In this document: positions 19,483-31,567 of the stretch, one piece after another | Numbering within the stretch: position 1 is the stretch's first letter | Layout: every line of letters starts with the position of its first letter | From: Populus alba | Taxonomy: Eukaryota; Streptophyta; Magnoliopsida; Malpighiales; Salicaceae | Assembly: GCF_005239225.2 (NCBI RefSeq) | Contig: NC_133298.1 | Coordinates: forward strand, 4,836,001 to 4,900,000 | Length of the DNA stretch: 64,000 nt | Direction: 5' to 3' | Program-made: the position numbers and the translations under genes | The notes under the pieces: model-generated | Databases searched by the model: none | The model's input: the letters and a program-made list of their open reading frames with translations, nothing else | What the model was told of the DNA's origin: nothing

Positions 19483-22255
19483 ATGGCACCCCCTAGAGGT
19501 AGAGAAAGTTTTTCACGTTTTCTTGTTTCAGGGCTTATAGGTTGTGTGGCTTGTTTCACGAAATCTGATTTCTTTTATATAGTTGAAGCAGCTCTTGTAT
19601 TTCATTACATCCCTACAGTATTAAGCTTTATATTAAACTTTTAGCACTAACTCCACTGACATAACTACAAAACATTATTTACTTCCAAGCAGCTCTTGTT
19701 TTGCTCCCCCCCCCTGATCTGGGTTGTTATTAATGTTTAGAGCATGACTGATTTTTTCTTTTAAAAAAACTATGATCAGGTCGAGGTGGTAGTGGTGGTG
19801 GGTTTAGGGGAGGCAGAGGTGATGGAGGAGGAAGAGGTAGAGGCAGAGGTTTTTCAGGTGGAAGAGGAGGAAGTGGTGGAAGGGGCAGTGCAATGAGAGG
19901 CGGTGGAAGAGGCCGCGGTGGTGGTGGAAGAGGACGAGGTGGTGGAGGAATGAGAGGTGGGAGCAAGGTTGTGGTTGAGCCCCATAGACATGAAGGAGTG
20001 TTCATTGCAAAGGGTAAAGAAGATGCTCTTGTTACTAAGAATATGGTTCCTGGTGAAACTGTATACAATGAGAAGAAAGTCTCTGTTCAGGTGTATATTA
20101 CTTTTCTTCAATTTATTCCATTGTTGTCTCCATTCATGAAATTAAATGTTTTTTGAAACCTGAACAATGTTGTTTTTCTGTTGCATGAAGTTTCTCTTTT
20201 ATTGTTGGTGAATTTGATGCTGTTATTTATATTGTTTTTTTTTAAACTAAATCATACATCTCTTTTCAGAATGAAGATGGAACTAAAGTGGAGTACAGGG
20301 TTTGGAACCCCTTCCGATCAAAATTGGCTGCTGCCATTCTTGGTGGTGTTGATGATGTCTGGATTGTAAGTTTTATTCATGAGCTCATCTATTAATATTG
20401 TTCTATGAGGTGGTAGATTTTGTTTTATGCAACCTGGTTGTTGATTGTTTTCTTGTTGGTTGTACCAAGAAACCTGGCGCTAAAGTTCTTTACCTAGGAG
20501 CTGCTTCTGGTACTACTGTTTCTCACGTGTCTGATATTGTTGGCCCTGTAAGTATCATTCATCTATAAATTATAGTTTCCTGCTTCGTCTGCTGATAAGG
20601 ATGTTGCTTAAAAAGTGTTTTTTGATTTGTAGACTGGAGTGGTATATGCGGTAGAATTTTCTCACAGAAGTGGGAGAGACTTGGTTAACATGGCAAAGAA
20701 ACGGACCAATGTTATTCCCATAATTGAAGATGCCAGACATCCTGCCAAGTACCGTATGCTAGTTGGAATGGTGGATGTGATCTTTTCTGATGTTGCTCAG
20801 CCTGATCAGGTTTGCTCCTTCCTATTTCTGTTCTGAGTGTACGCATGTATAGTTTATAGCCCCGCAGCGGAACAACTAGCCTTATTTTAAAAAAAAAGGC
20901 TGGAAATTTTTTTTTGTACCTTTCGAATGATTTATTACTGTTTAATTTGTTTTTGAATGAACATGGTTTTTGTCTTTTGTTTTTTCTTCCAAGTACTAAC
21001 ACCAACTCCTGAAAATAATATATTTGACCTATTTTTGCGATGATTAACTTTAGTTGCTCTTGTTTTTTCACCCAGGTAACTGGCTTCATTTTTTTGAAAG
21101 AAATTGAACTTTTTTATTTTATTTATACATTTTAGTTTATTTCTTATGATACTTCGTTGTTGCTTGAAATGAAGCATATAAGCTCATGCATATGATGAAT
21201 TAACTCGGATTCCCCTTCAAGACATATTGGGTGATGTAAAATCGAGTTTCTGATGCGTATTTTGCAACATCAAGCTACTTTCTCCCATATTAGTGACACC
21301 AAACCATTTTGAGACATTTGTTATCTTCTTTTTTATCAGTTTTTTTTTTGTTTATACTTTTTAAGATCTGGCATATGATGAGGTACTCGGATTCCCCTAC
21401 AAGACAATATGGGTGATGTAAAACCGAGCTTCCGATGCTTGGTATCAATCAATTTATTCTCTTTACAGTATTTTTGTTTGTTCGGGTGGTGTTAATCTTA
21501 GCGATTTTGATTTAAATTCAACTTTTTGTTAGTCTGCAGTTTTTACTTTTTACAGCTAGCATTGTTGAAAAACTCTTATGATTTATACATTTGGGATTCA
21601 GTTAAAGACTTTTTGCAAGCATGTTTGCAACTATCAATTTTTTACCATTTGTCTTGGTCAATCGGGTTGACTGAATAATCAATCGGTTTTCAGCTTTCAA
21701 TTAAATATCTATACCCTTGTGTCAATCTTATGATTATCTGTCCGTGGTTGTAAAATGTGTCAAGCCCCTTTTCATGCATTTTCAGCTCCTTCCTTGATGA
21801 GAACGATAGAAAATATTAGAAGCAGTGGGCGATGCTGCATGGTCCACTGTAAAATAAATGTGTTCATTATTTTGACTCTTTTTAACCGAGGTATGCAAGT
21901 TAATGCAAGTTACTTCTGCAGGCAAGGATTTTAGCACTCAATGCTTCCTATTTTCTGAAAACTGGTGGTCATTTTGTCATTTCAATAAAGGTTAGCCTTC
22001 TATTTGACTACTACCAATTTCACTCAAAGCAATGGCTCCTTCCCGTTCTTGTATTTGATGTAATTATTTTGTGGCCAGGCAAATTGCATCGACTCCACTG
22101 TTCCTGCAGAGGCTGTGTTCGAAAGTGAAGTGAAGAAGATGGTGCAGGAGCAGTTGAAACCTAGTGAGCAAGTCACCCTTGAGCCATTTGAGCGAGACCA
22201 TGCTTGTGTGGTAGGGGGCTACCGTATGCCAAAGAAACAGAAAATTGCTGCTTAG
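19483..22255 (+). CDS. FIB2: Fibrillarin, box C/D snoRNP 2'-O-methyltransferase
   Basis: There are seven exons: 19483-19498, 19780-20090, 20270-20365, 20470-20547, 20633-20809, 21922-21990 and 22079-22255. All have GT-AG borders and join in frame to 307 aa. Residues 1-75 are a Gly/Arg-rich (GAR) domain starting [13 protein letters not shown]. The methyltransferase fold follows, with SAM-binding [17 protein letters not shown] at about residues 147-163 and the conserved [38 protein letters not shown] and [10 protein letters not shown]. The C-terminus is [10 protein letters not shown]. Fibrillarin methylates rRNA 2'-OH groups in the nucleolus, guided by box C/D snoRNAs. Intron 5 (20810-21921) contains two U60-like guides, as in Arabidopsis FIB1 and FIB2. 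FIB1 and FIB2 cannot be separated here; the symbol stands for the plant orthogroup. The antisense proline-rich ORF over exon 2 is a shadow of the GAR repeats. Confidence 0.95.
21188..21256 (+). ncRNA. U60: Box C/D snoRNA U60-like, copy 1
   Basis: In fibrillarin intron 5, a terminal GCA/TGC stem (21188-21190 with 21254-21256) encloses box C ATGATGA (21192-21198), C'-like GTGATGT (21231-21237) and box D CTGA (21250-21253). The first guide stretch contains TCGGATTCCCC. This is complementary over 11 nt to GGGGAATCCGA, a conserved 25S/28S rRNA sequence followed by the CTGTTTAATTAAAAC stretch, which is the known U60 target region. Arabidopsis fibrillarin genes carry U60 in the same intron, which strongly supports the call. 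Confidence 0.88.
21371..21438 (+). ncRNA. U60: Box C/D snoRNA U60-like, copy 2 (altered box D)
   Basis: A second copy lies about 180 nt downstream in the same intron. The GCA/TGC stem is at 21371-21373 with 21436-21438, box C ATGATGA is at 21375-21381 and C'-like GTGATGT is at 21413-21419. The guide TCGGATTCCCC is identical to that of copy 1. Box D reads CCGA (21432-21435) instead of CTGA, and the second guide differs (AACCGAGCT versus AATCGAGTT). It is either a diverged functional paralogue or a decaying copy. Confidence 0.75.
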
Positions 22256-23465
22256 GGAGCTGGGCTGTTGTTGTTTCACATTGCTTTTCGGGAATTAGAG
22301 GTCATAAAGCAATGTGAATTTCTTGACTCTTTTTTTATGCACTTCGCTTTATTTATGTTTGTTTAGATTTGAACTTGAATTGGATGGTAGAGTAATGGAA
22401 TGAGTTTTGGCATCTCTCTTTATCCGAGCCTGAGCGCCGTCGTGTGGCCACACTTTTGAGATTAAAAAATGTACTCAGTTTTCATCCTTAAATCTACAAA
22501 TAGAACGAGGGGTTAAGTTTAATAAAACCTTTCCCTTCTCAAAGATGATTTATTCTTCTTATCATGCATGAGCTCTGGGCTTTAAACTGTGCGGTATGGT
22601 TCACAATCCCAGGTTATGCCAAGCTTGTTTCGTCAGAGCAGAACATCTCCCATTCCCTTTTCATTTCAACTATTCCCTTGTCTAAAAAGTAAACATCCGA
22701 CACCCCTCCCAATCACGGCAATGAACAAGGTTAATATTTCTTGCCATCCTGTCCCGTCAACATCCCAGAAAGTCTTTTTAAACTCTTGTAGCTGTAGCCA
22801 TACGGGCACACCGCAACCTTGTAACTTGCTATATACATGTTTAAAAGGCTACTAACTACGGCGCTCTATATTACTCAATTCATGACATGTTGTCTCTAAA
22901 GCTAAAGGTGATTTGTTTGGAGACAATAAGGGTTGCATTGAATAATTACTGATGGCTCTGCAACTACTACTTAACACAGTACGTTGTGCTCTTAATGTTC
23001 ATCTCAGCTTCTTTTTTTCTTATTTAATTACTCATGTAATTGACTGCTTTCATTTTCATTGAATGATTCAAGGAGGAAAACAACAATTAGAAAAGCCAAC
23101 GATTGAAGTATAAATTTCGTCCCCTAGCACAGAGCATTGCATACAGCAGCACTGCTGCTGACACAACAACAGAAAATCAGCTCGTGCATGGTGGAACTAG
23201 CTAGACATTAACATTGAAAATGCAAATCGAGTAATTCTTCCCGTTCAGTGATGTCTAATTTAAATTGATTAAGACAACAAATGTACCAATTAAAGATGAA
23301 ATTATTAAGACGAGACGAAAATAGAATGATCAAGGCTCTCTTGTCTATCGTCCGTCCAAAACTTAAATTGATTTCCCACGTCGTCAATCCTCATTGTACC
23401 ACCGCAGGAAGACTCCATGAGGCCATCAAACGAGAGGGAGCAACCTTCGTTGTTGTTTTTCCTTC
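22256..23465. other. Convergent 3' flanks of fibrillarin and MATE genes
   Basis: This interval lies between the stop codons of two convergent genes. It should contain both 3'UTRs. The short ORFs here show no family features. Confidence 0.5.
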
Positions 23466-26400
23466 TTAGGAGTAATTAATCTCCTTCTTCTGATCAGCGT
23501 CGATATCCTGGCCGCCGCCGCCGCCCCACCTCTTCATGCGTTCTGCTGTTTGTGCAACCTGCATTGTATTTCAATTAATTCCTTGGACTATCTTTCACCG
23601 CCTAGCTTGCTATTTATTTATGGAAAAAAAAACTTACCTCCTTATTCCAGTTGGTTTTGTAAAGTATAATCAAAAGAAGCAAGGTCTGCAGAGCGGTTCC
23701 ACCCAGCATGCCACCCCATACTCCCTGGATGATATAGCATACAAAATTATATACAATTGATGATCTTAACAGTAATTGAATATTTAGCTTAATTAATATT
23801 ATACTGATCAGTTAAGAATGTTTGGAAGATGGAATTGGTGGAACCCCATATATATATATATATAACAAAAATATTACGACTGAATACATTATTATATTTC
23901 ACTGTACCATTTTACCATACACATTTCCTATTCATTTAAATATTGTAGTTATCATTTTATTCTCCCCAAATAAATCATTGGCTTGGGTGCTGGGAGTATT
24001 TTTGTCTCTTCGTAAAAGTCATTGGTCATTACTAGATTCGTTAGGAGCAGAATTGTTTTTTAATTTTTGAAACATAATATAATGATTCAATTAGCAAAAT
24101 TTTTAAAATTGGTATCTATGGATTTTTTTCATCTCTTTATTATGGATGAGGACAACTAAATCTTTTAATAAATATAAAATATTATTTAAATGAAAAGCTA
24201 GCTAACACGTGCAACGTAAATACCAGCGTGTGAGAGGCGTTTACAGTATTTTGACGATGAAAAATTCCCATCCAAAATTTATGCTATCCATTTAAAATTT
24301 TAAAGTCGTCCTTTTAGTTATTGATATTTCAATTTTGATATTATTTTTTTTATTTCTAATTTTTTCTTTAGGTCTTTTTGTTAATTTTACCATTTAATCC
24401 CAAATTGTTATGAATTGTTTTCTTTCAATTTGACCCTCATAATTTTGATTTTTTTTTTTGTCGATTCTATAGTTAAATTAATTTTCTTTTCAATTTCACC
24501 ATTCAATTAAAAAATTATATACAGTTGTCCTCAAATTTATTTTTTATTTCAATTTTATCCTCATTCTTTTAATTACTATTTTTTTGGGTCTTTTTGTATA
24601 ATTAAATTTTATTTTTTTCAATTTAATCTTTTAACATCTAATTGGTTTGAGAATGGGCTTTATTATTTTCTAGATATGATGATTCTAGCCTAATGATCCG
24701 AGTCACGAGTTTGAAAAGTTAACGGGTTTTCACATTTTTTTTTTACTTATTTTCTTTTTTAATTTTATCAAATGACATTTTTTTTGAAATGAGCTTTGTG
24801 CTTTTCTTTTTTTATCAAGTTATTATGATCTTGGGTTGTAGGTTTAGTAAAATAACCCTAGTTAGCTAGCCTCTTATTACCTAGGTTATGAGTTTATTAT
24901 TCTGCTCGGATTGAATTGGGCTCTTTTATTTATTTATTCATGTTTTTTTATCCAATTTCATTATTCTTTATTTAGTTAACTAAGAATTGAGCTGCATTTA
25001 TGTTTTTTTCTTTACATTGCCGTGATTTGTTTTTGAATTTTATAAATTTACTATTATTATCTAATTAAAATAAAATCAATTTATTTAATCTAATTAATTC
25101 TATAACCCACCCGAGTTGTAAATTTGTTTTCTTTAAAATAGATTTGCATTGCCCAAACATAATTTTTCTTAAAAAAAAAAAGAATGAATGGGCCTTGCCT
25201 TAGTGGCGGGCAGGCACATATCGAGAATATACATATATTGTAGTGTTTGACATTGCATTTTAAGAGTATTTTTAAAAAAATTTGAATATTTATTTATTTA
25301 TTTATTTTAATTTAAATTAATATATTTTTGATGTTTTTAGATTATTTTGACATATTGATATTAAAAATAATTTTTTAAAAATAAAACAATATTATTTTAA
25401 TATATTTTAAAATAAAAAAAAACACTTTGAAACAAATTAGCTTTGAAACACAACAGCTCTAAACACTCTAATAAAAGACGTACCTCGACTCCCAAATTAG
25501 CTTTATATCCGAGCAGGAAACCAAGTGGGAGGCCAAAAACATAATAACAACCAATGTTGATATAGGCCACTAATGCTTGCCATCCCCCACCGATAGCAAC
25601 ACCTGCGCGCATGCGTGTGTCATGGTGATGATGCATGATTAAATTGATGATTGATTGATTAAAAGGGGAGCGATATATATATATAGGTACGTGCTTGTAA
25701 ACCGACCTGATACCACTGGCTGGACGCTGTTAAGAACCATGGTGATGGCTAGAATGAAGGCTAGCTTGGAGGTAGCTACTTGCATCACTTTGCTGCTTGT
25801 GAAGATGTAGGCAAAATAGTCTTTCGCTATCAGCACAACTGCCATGCAAACCAGTCCTATCACAAGAGATTGGAATACTGTGACATAGACCGCGTATTTT
25901 GCAGCCCTTGGATGCCCTAATCCAAGCTCATTCGAGACACGGACGCTGGATTGTTTAATCATTGAATTCAAACATGATCCACGTCATATATACATACATA
26001 TCAAGGAAATCAATCAACCAGTCAATTCAGTAATTATACTTCTTACCTTATAGCAGCGTTTATTCCAAGGAACAACATTAGCTCCAACCCATTGATATTC
26101 AAGCTGATCAAATACGTATAATTAATTAAAAGAAGAAGAAGCAATTGGTTATCAAAGTAGTTAAAATCAAGCTAATTTATTTCAAACGGATTCATGTCAA
26201 CACTATCGCAGTGATGAGGCTGACCAGATGGTAAGGGAACCAACAGCAATGACTGCGTTGTCGAGATGTCCCGTGAGGATAACAATACTCATCATATACC
26301 AAACCTCCAGGCAAAGCATCACAGCTGAGGCAATGGAGAGGGTAACAAAGGACCAAATATCCTTAAACGCCGACCAACTAAATCCACGCCATCCTTCCTT

Positions 26401-27150
26401 ACACCAACCCATCACGTACACAGCTTGGGCCAAAGCAATTAGCCATCCGGTGAGGTCAAAAGCGATTGCTGCACCAGTGATACCCCAGCCAAACTCATAG
26501 ATGAAGAGATACAGCCACAAAGCGTGTAGAATGAGAGCCACAACGGCAATCCAGGTAATTACACCAACCTTGCGTTGGGCTTGAAGGAACTTTTGGGTCG
26601 GGAAATAGATAGCCCATGAGAACAAGTTAGGTATGGCTAGGAGAGTGAATTTTCCAGCAAGTTCAGCAAGAGCAGCTTCTTGGCCAAGGACTTTCAGGAG
26701 GGGAGCGGCGAAAATGAAAATGGGCAAGAGGATGACACAGGTGACGAGTAAGATGATGCATGATCTTTGCAAGTAAACACCAAGCATATGAACTTGACCA
26801 GCACCAAAAGCTTGACCACAGAGGGTCTCGAGTGCGCTCCCCATCCCAAGAAGGAAGCCGAAACAGAAGGTGATGATGACAGAGAGGGAAACGGAAACGG
26901 CAGAGAGCTCCAAGTTTCCGAGATGGCCAACGAAGATAGAGGTTAAGATGTTGGTACCACTCTGGCAGACTAGACTGAGGGCAATAGGGCCAGCAATCCT
27001 CCATAACTTGACAGTCTCTTTCCAAAAGACGGTCTTGATAAAGTCTTTGAACGTCTGGAAACCTGCAGGCAAGTAGTCTTCCTCTGGCACTACAGGTAGT
27101 GATAAGGATGACGATGATTCATTGTTAAGCAGTAGTGGGGTGGTCTCCAT
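23466..27150 (-). CDS. MATE transporter, DETOXIFICATION family (DTX33/35-like)
   Basis: There are six exons on the minus strand: 27150-26225, 26103-26047, 25945-25707, 25602-25484, 23724-23638 and 23558-23466. All have GT-AG borders and sum to 1521 nt (506 aa), a normal MATE length. The protein has an acidic N-terminus (PVVPEEDYLPAGFQ), then the first MatE half with LWRIAGPIALSLVCQ, TSIFVGHLGNLELSAVS, LCGQAFGAGQVHMLGVYLQR and the Q-rich FPTQKFLQAQRKV. The second half has VRVSNELGLGHPRAAKYAV, NSVQPVVSGVAIGGGWQ and INIGCYYVFGLPLGFLLGY. It most resembles the DTX29-35 group, which includes a flower flavonoid transporter and vacuolar anion channels. It is expected to be a 12-helix antiporter in the tonoplast or plasma membrane; the substrate cannot be read. 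Intron 4 is unusually long (1.76 kb) and holds AT-rich transposon debris. Confidence 0.92.
25240..25447. mobile_element. Dispersed MITE-like element, copy 3, in a MATE intron
   Basis: An AT-rich segment from TTTGACATTGCATTTTAAG to AACACTTTGAAAC carries the family core TTATTTTGACATATTGATAT. It lies near the 5' side of MATE intron 4. The rest of that intron (about 24230-25230) is T-rich with recurring TTCAATTT-type text and no ORF. Confidence 0.6.
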
Positions 27151-29260
27151 GTATAATTAAGAAGGAAAGGTCAATGGAGAAGTAAATGAAATTAATAATT
27201 TTGTTTGTTGATATAGTAGTGCTACTTAAGAATATGAAGGAGGAGGGACGCATGCATATCAAGTAGAGTGGACTGTTAGATAGAATAGACTGTATGCTGT
27301 CTGTGAGTTTTTGAGTGTTATCTTCTAGTGATTTATTAAATTAATATTTCTTTTATTCTTTCTTTAATCGGAACGCATCGAGAAAAGTCAAAGACACTAA
27401 AAACCTTAGATTTTTTACGAACAGCATTAATTTAGCTAAGAGACACACAGCTATGGAGGATACATCCACCGGCAGAGATGAGTGATGATAGGCTGGGCAG
27501 CAAGCAGAGCATGCTGACGTAATAATTAATTCGAGGGACGCATGTACTTACGTGTTTTATTGATGCCTACTCTTCTGAGAATGAAATGGGAACTACTGGC
27601 CGTATCAGTCTTTGGCCAAGGCAGTGAACGACCAGTCAAACCAGCTGGACAACTGTTTACTTTTCAAAAAAGTAACGTGGCCGAACGTGGAAAAGATGCG
27701 CGGGCCATGGACGACTCGGCTCTTGTCGTATCCAACATTTCTTTCCACTCTACATGGATTATTTCCAATTAATTACTGTAATTAATCACGGCTTTTATCG
27801 TACCTGCCAACTGATCAACTCAACAGTCAACACACCGCACAATTCCCGCTACTGTTTACTGATACATTCTTTAGCTAATTATTTGGAGACATTTAATATT
27901 GTTTTATTTTTATAAAATATATTTATTACTAATAAGAGCTTTTTATGAATATAATATTTAATTAATAAATATAGAATAGAGATAAAGTTCATTAAATAAG
28001 AATGCTTTGCAAATAAAATTATAAAATTGTTATAATTATGAAATTCTTATTATATCAAAGTAGTGTTCTTAATCAATATTTTATTAAGATTAAACCTTAA
28101 TTAAAGCTGTCGAAACTGATAAATATTATATTTATTCTTTTTATGAAAGAAAGCAGATGCTCTCACAAACTGATGTGTAAGGGATACCAGTAATTAATAT
28201 GCAGGTGTTTGTCATATGATATGTACATTGAATTGACTTGTTAAAAAAATTTATATGAAGATATCATCTATGTTTTTGGAAAGGCTCTAATGATAGTTAT
28301 GAAAGTGATTCTTAGATTTAAGATCATTAAATTATCTTATATATAAAGTGTTATGCTTTGATCCCGGTCAAACGTTGTCTTGATCAAGGGTAACAAACAA
28401 GCAAAATTATATGAAGATATTTAAGTAATCAAGATATGATTTACAATGCTAGGTGAATTAGTAAAAATATTGTCTCTGTCCTCAAATAATATTGATTGTG
28501 AAATCCTTAATTAATATGGAATGAAATTTGAAAAGAATTTCAAAATCTTATTCAAATAATTAATGATTATAATATTGAGAATTAACATAATTTGACAAAT
28601 CATACATACTTCATATTATAATGTCTGAATTAAAATACTTTTAATGAAATGATAATAATTATATTGAGAAACTAGTCATTGAAATGTCAAGTCATATCAC
28701 TTATGAATGTTCTAATATTTAGAGGATTATGACAGATTGCTAGACATTGTACTTCATCTTTAAATATAAATCAATCAATTATTTAATTGATAATAAATTA
28801 AGTTATTTAATCTTATTTTATTTAGAATTATGATTTATATCTGGGTCAACTTATTAGAGAACCTAATGGATCACATTTATAAGAATCATTTGTTAGAAAT
28901 TAAAATGAAATGATTAATTAAGCATGATTTGATTGTAAATAAATTATAGAAATTGATGGTTATAATATAATTAATACAAAGGATTACAATTCTAGACCTA
29001 GAAACAATCAAGTGAGGACTTGATTAAATAAATCTTTAAAATTAACCTAAAATAATATATATGATATTATTTAAGAGACAAAATGATATTTTGCCATTTA
29101 TAGGGTTTTTTTTTTAGGTTTCCCTATGAATAAAATACTATGCTTCTTATTTCCTAAGAAAATAGTGAGAAAAGTACAACACATAAATATTTTACCTATT
29201 TAACCGTTCGTGAAGGTCAAAAAAGCCCTAGGCAACATGTCTTAATTTTATTAATCTTAG
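27151..29260. other. Intergenic, AT-rich, upstream of MATE gene
   Basis: The first few hundred bases hold the MATE promoter. I see no supportable gene in the remainder. It is very AT-rich with many stops in all frames and looks like aged repeat DNA, but I cannot place it in a named family. Confidence 0.4.
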
Positions 29261-29740
29261 GGATAGAATAATATTTTTACTATATAAATAATCATCAAAA
29301 GACTACCATACCCTTACTAAAAAGTTTAATACCAATGAACTTATGAAAGATATTGAAATACCCCTACAACCAAGGCTTTAATTTTTTCAACAAAAAGACA
29401 AAATAATAATTTAATTTTATATGAAAAGACAGCATTAGTCCCATCCCAAATCTTCATAGCTTCAAAAATCTATTGTCCAAGTTTGCAGTGGAATGTGTCT
29501 TGGTACACAACACACTTATACAGGGTTGCTAGCCTCACGAAGCTTGGGTTTGGCACAAACATAGTTGCCAGACCCGTACTTGGGTCTGTCACAAAACATG
29601 GTTGCTAGCCTGCACTTGGGTCTAACATAAAAAATGGTTGTCAGACTCAAGGCTCATGGGTTTGTTATTATTACCAGATCCAAGGACTTTGGTTCTGGTA
29701 TGGTAGCTAGATCGAAGTGGCTTGAGTTTATTCTGGTTGC
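29260..29740. repeat. Repeat cluster with CAGACCC/GGGTCTG short units
   Basis: At 29480-29740, units such as GGTTGCTAGCCTCACGAAGC, AGTTGCCAGACCCGTACTTG, GGTTGCTAGCCTGCACTTGG and GGTTGTCAGACTCAAGG repeat at about 45-55 bp. The left part (29260-29450) shares text with 18760-19080. It is a probable non-coding transposon remnant related to the cluster at 14040-14300. Confidence 0.5.
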
Positions 29741-30139
29741 TATACCCAAGCAAGCAACAAACAAACAAAGAACAATCATGCACTTTAGTTGTTAAAAGAG
29801 AGAAAATAAAGAAAAAACACAAATAATCAATCATTGGCAGCAATCCAATCATGATACATCTACACGTGTCGCACCATATGGAAGAGGGTACATCTGTATA
29901 TCTAGTCACATGACGAATGACTAGATTTGGCCACTAGTAAACATCCTATGTGCTTCCTTAATAGCGCGGATGCCGTCTACTTACCGGGACATGTGGAATA
30001 CATGCCAACAACTTTTTAATTAAAAAAATAAAAAATACAACCTAAAAATACTAAAATGCCCCCATCATCCTCTTAATCACAAAACATATCCATTTAAATT
30101 TCACCATCACAATCTAAAATAATTTATATCTAGAATTAC

Positions 30140-30940
30140 AGTAAAATCTCCACGCGGTTTAGCTTTCTTTATAATATGTAATTCGCATAAACTATCACCT
30201 GATTCTTCGTGATAAGATCAACAATAAAAGTAGAATCTGATTCTATAATTAATTTACAAATACCCATAGACCAAGCTCGTTCCAATTCAGTGATCACTGT
30301 CCATTGCTCAACTCTAATAAAAGTACTAAATCTGATTTTGATAGAAAAACCCCTCACCCACGTACCCAAACTATCTGGAATGAGACCCCCTGAACCAGCA
30401 TATCCTGGATTGCCTTTGCTCTGGCCATCAACATTCAACTACAACCAATGCTAGCTTCGGGGGATATTTCCATCCAACAATGCTGACTTGCTTAGTGGAT
30501 ATTAAATTATTTGCACCGGACCCACCAGCTAACATAATGTCAGCAACAAGGGATTTTATTGCAACAGTAGGATTAGAACTTGGGCAATTATCAATATTGA
30601 AAATCCTCTGGTTACGCCATTTCCAAATGTTCCATACCGCAGCTCCAAAGATTGTTGCCCGTGGACAAGAGCTCTGGACTGAAGAAGGGAGTAACATTGT
30701 TAGGACTAAGCAATGATTTCCAAACTGTTTTGACTAAAGGACAATCCCTCAGAATTTGAAGAATAGTTTCAATTTCCAATATATAATTATGGCGGAATGG
30801 ATCAGAAGCAATGTTGTGATGAACTTTATTTTCATTGGTCATAATCCGTGAATGTGCAATTGTCCATAGGAAAGCTTTTTTTCTTTCTGACCCATGCCTC
30901 TTCCAAATCAATTTCCAAAAGGATGCTTGAACCAACATGA
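30140..30940 (-). pseudogene. LINE ORF2 3' part: zf-RVT and RNase H
   Basis: The minus strand encodes an RVT-associated zinc-binding region (KKAFLWTIAHSRIMTNENKV). It then encodes an RNase H domain beginning NVDGQSKGNPGYAGSGG with LIIESDST, spread over at least two frames. This is the C-terminal end of a plant LINE-1 type ORF2. It is separated from its reverse transcriptase by the copia insertion at 30941-36364. Frameshifts and missing residues make it non-functional. Confidence 0.78.
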
Positions 30941-31466
30941 TGTTAACCATCCATCACATATTGACACTGCTGGCACTGCCCACAATTATGAAAGTCAATG
31001 GAGAAATAAGGATACACGAGATTCTTGGAGAAAAAAGGGTGAAGACTCTCACAATCTAGCCTCAATTACTGGAGAAATGTTGAGTGATCTTGGAGCTCTA
31101 ATGACAATATGTTCAAACCAAGATGACATTCCAATCAAGCCTATAAATTCGGGAAGTTCAAACTAACAAGAACTCTGCATGGTAGTTTAGCAAACTTACA
31201 GGGATTCTCTGCTATCAAATTCTCTATTATCAAGCTGTCATCGTAACAAACTCCTCTGCTATGAAGCTGTCATCACAATAAATCAGCATTGTCATCAACC
31301 AGATTTCATGGGATCCTTTTCTTTTATTTTACATCTGAATCATTGCATCTAATTAGTTTAAATACTACACTTGTATAGCCTAGTTGTTCACGTTGAAAAA
31401 CAGAATAAGAGAAACTGAATATTCATTCCAGAAAACACTCTGTCAGCTCAGTTTATTTTTTCTTTA
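30941..31466 (+). repeat. 5' LTR of nested copia
   Basis: This 526-bp LTR starts TGTTAACCATCC. It is almost identical to 35839-36364 and of equal length. It is preceded by CATGA. Confidence 0.93.
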
Positions 31467-31478
31467 TGATATCAGAGC
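31467..31478 (+). other. Primer-binding site
   Basis: TGATATCAGAGC directly abuts the LTR. It is one mismatch from the usual TGGTATCAGAGC complementary to initiator tRNA-Met. Confidence 0.8.
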
Positions 31479-31567
31479 CTTTGTGAACACTAGGCACAAC
31501 CTATTGCAAATACTACAGCTTATCCTCTCTTCATCTTCCTTCTTACCTTCCGCTCATTTATTCCACA

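Noticed and set aside
19730..20111. Proline-rich and Ser/Thr-rich minus-strand ORFs over fibrillarin exon 2
   Set aside because: They are shadows of the Gly/Arg repeat codons of the GAR domain, with no family features.
21790..21850. Third C/D snoRNA candidate in fibrillarin intron 5 (TTGATGAGA)
   Set aside because: No CTGA box D at a suitable distance and no closing stem.
27542..27772. 76-aa plus-strand ORF upstream of the MATE gene
   Set aside because: No domain, no splice partner, and it lies in the promoter interval of the MATE gene.
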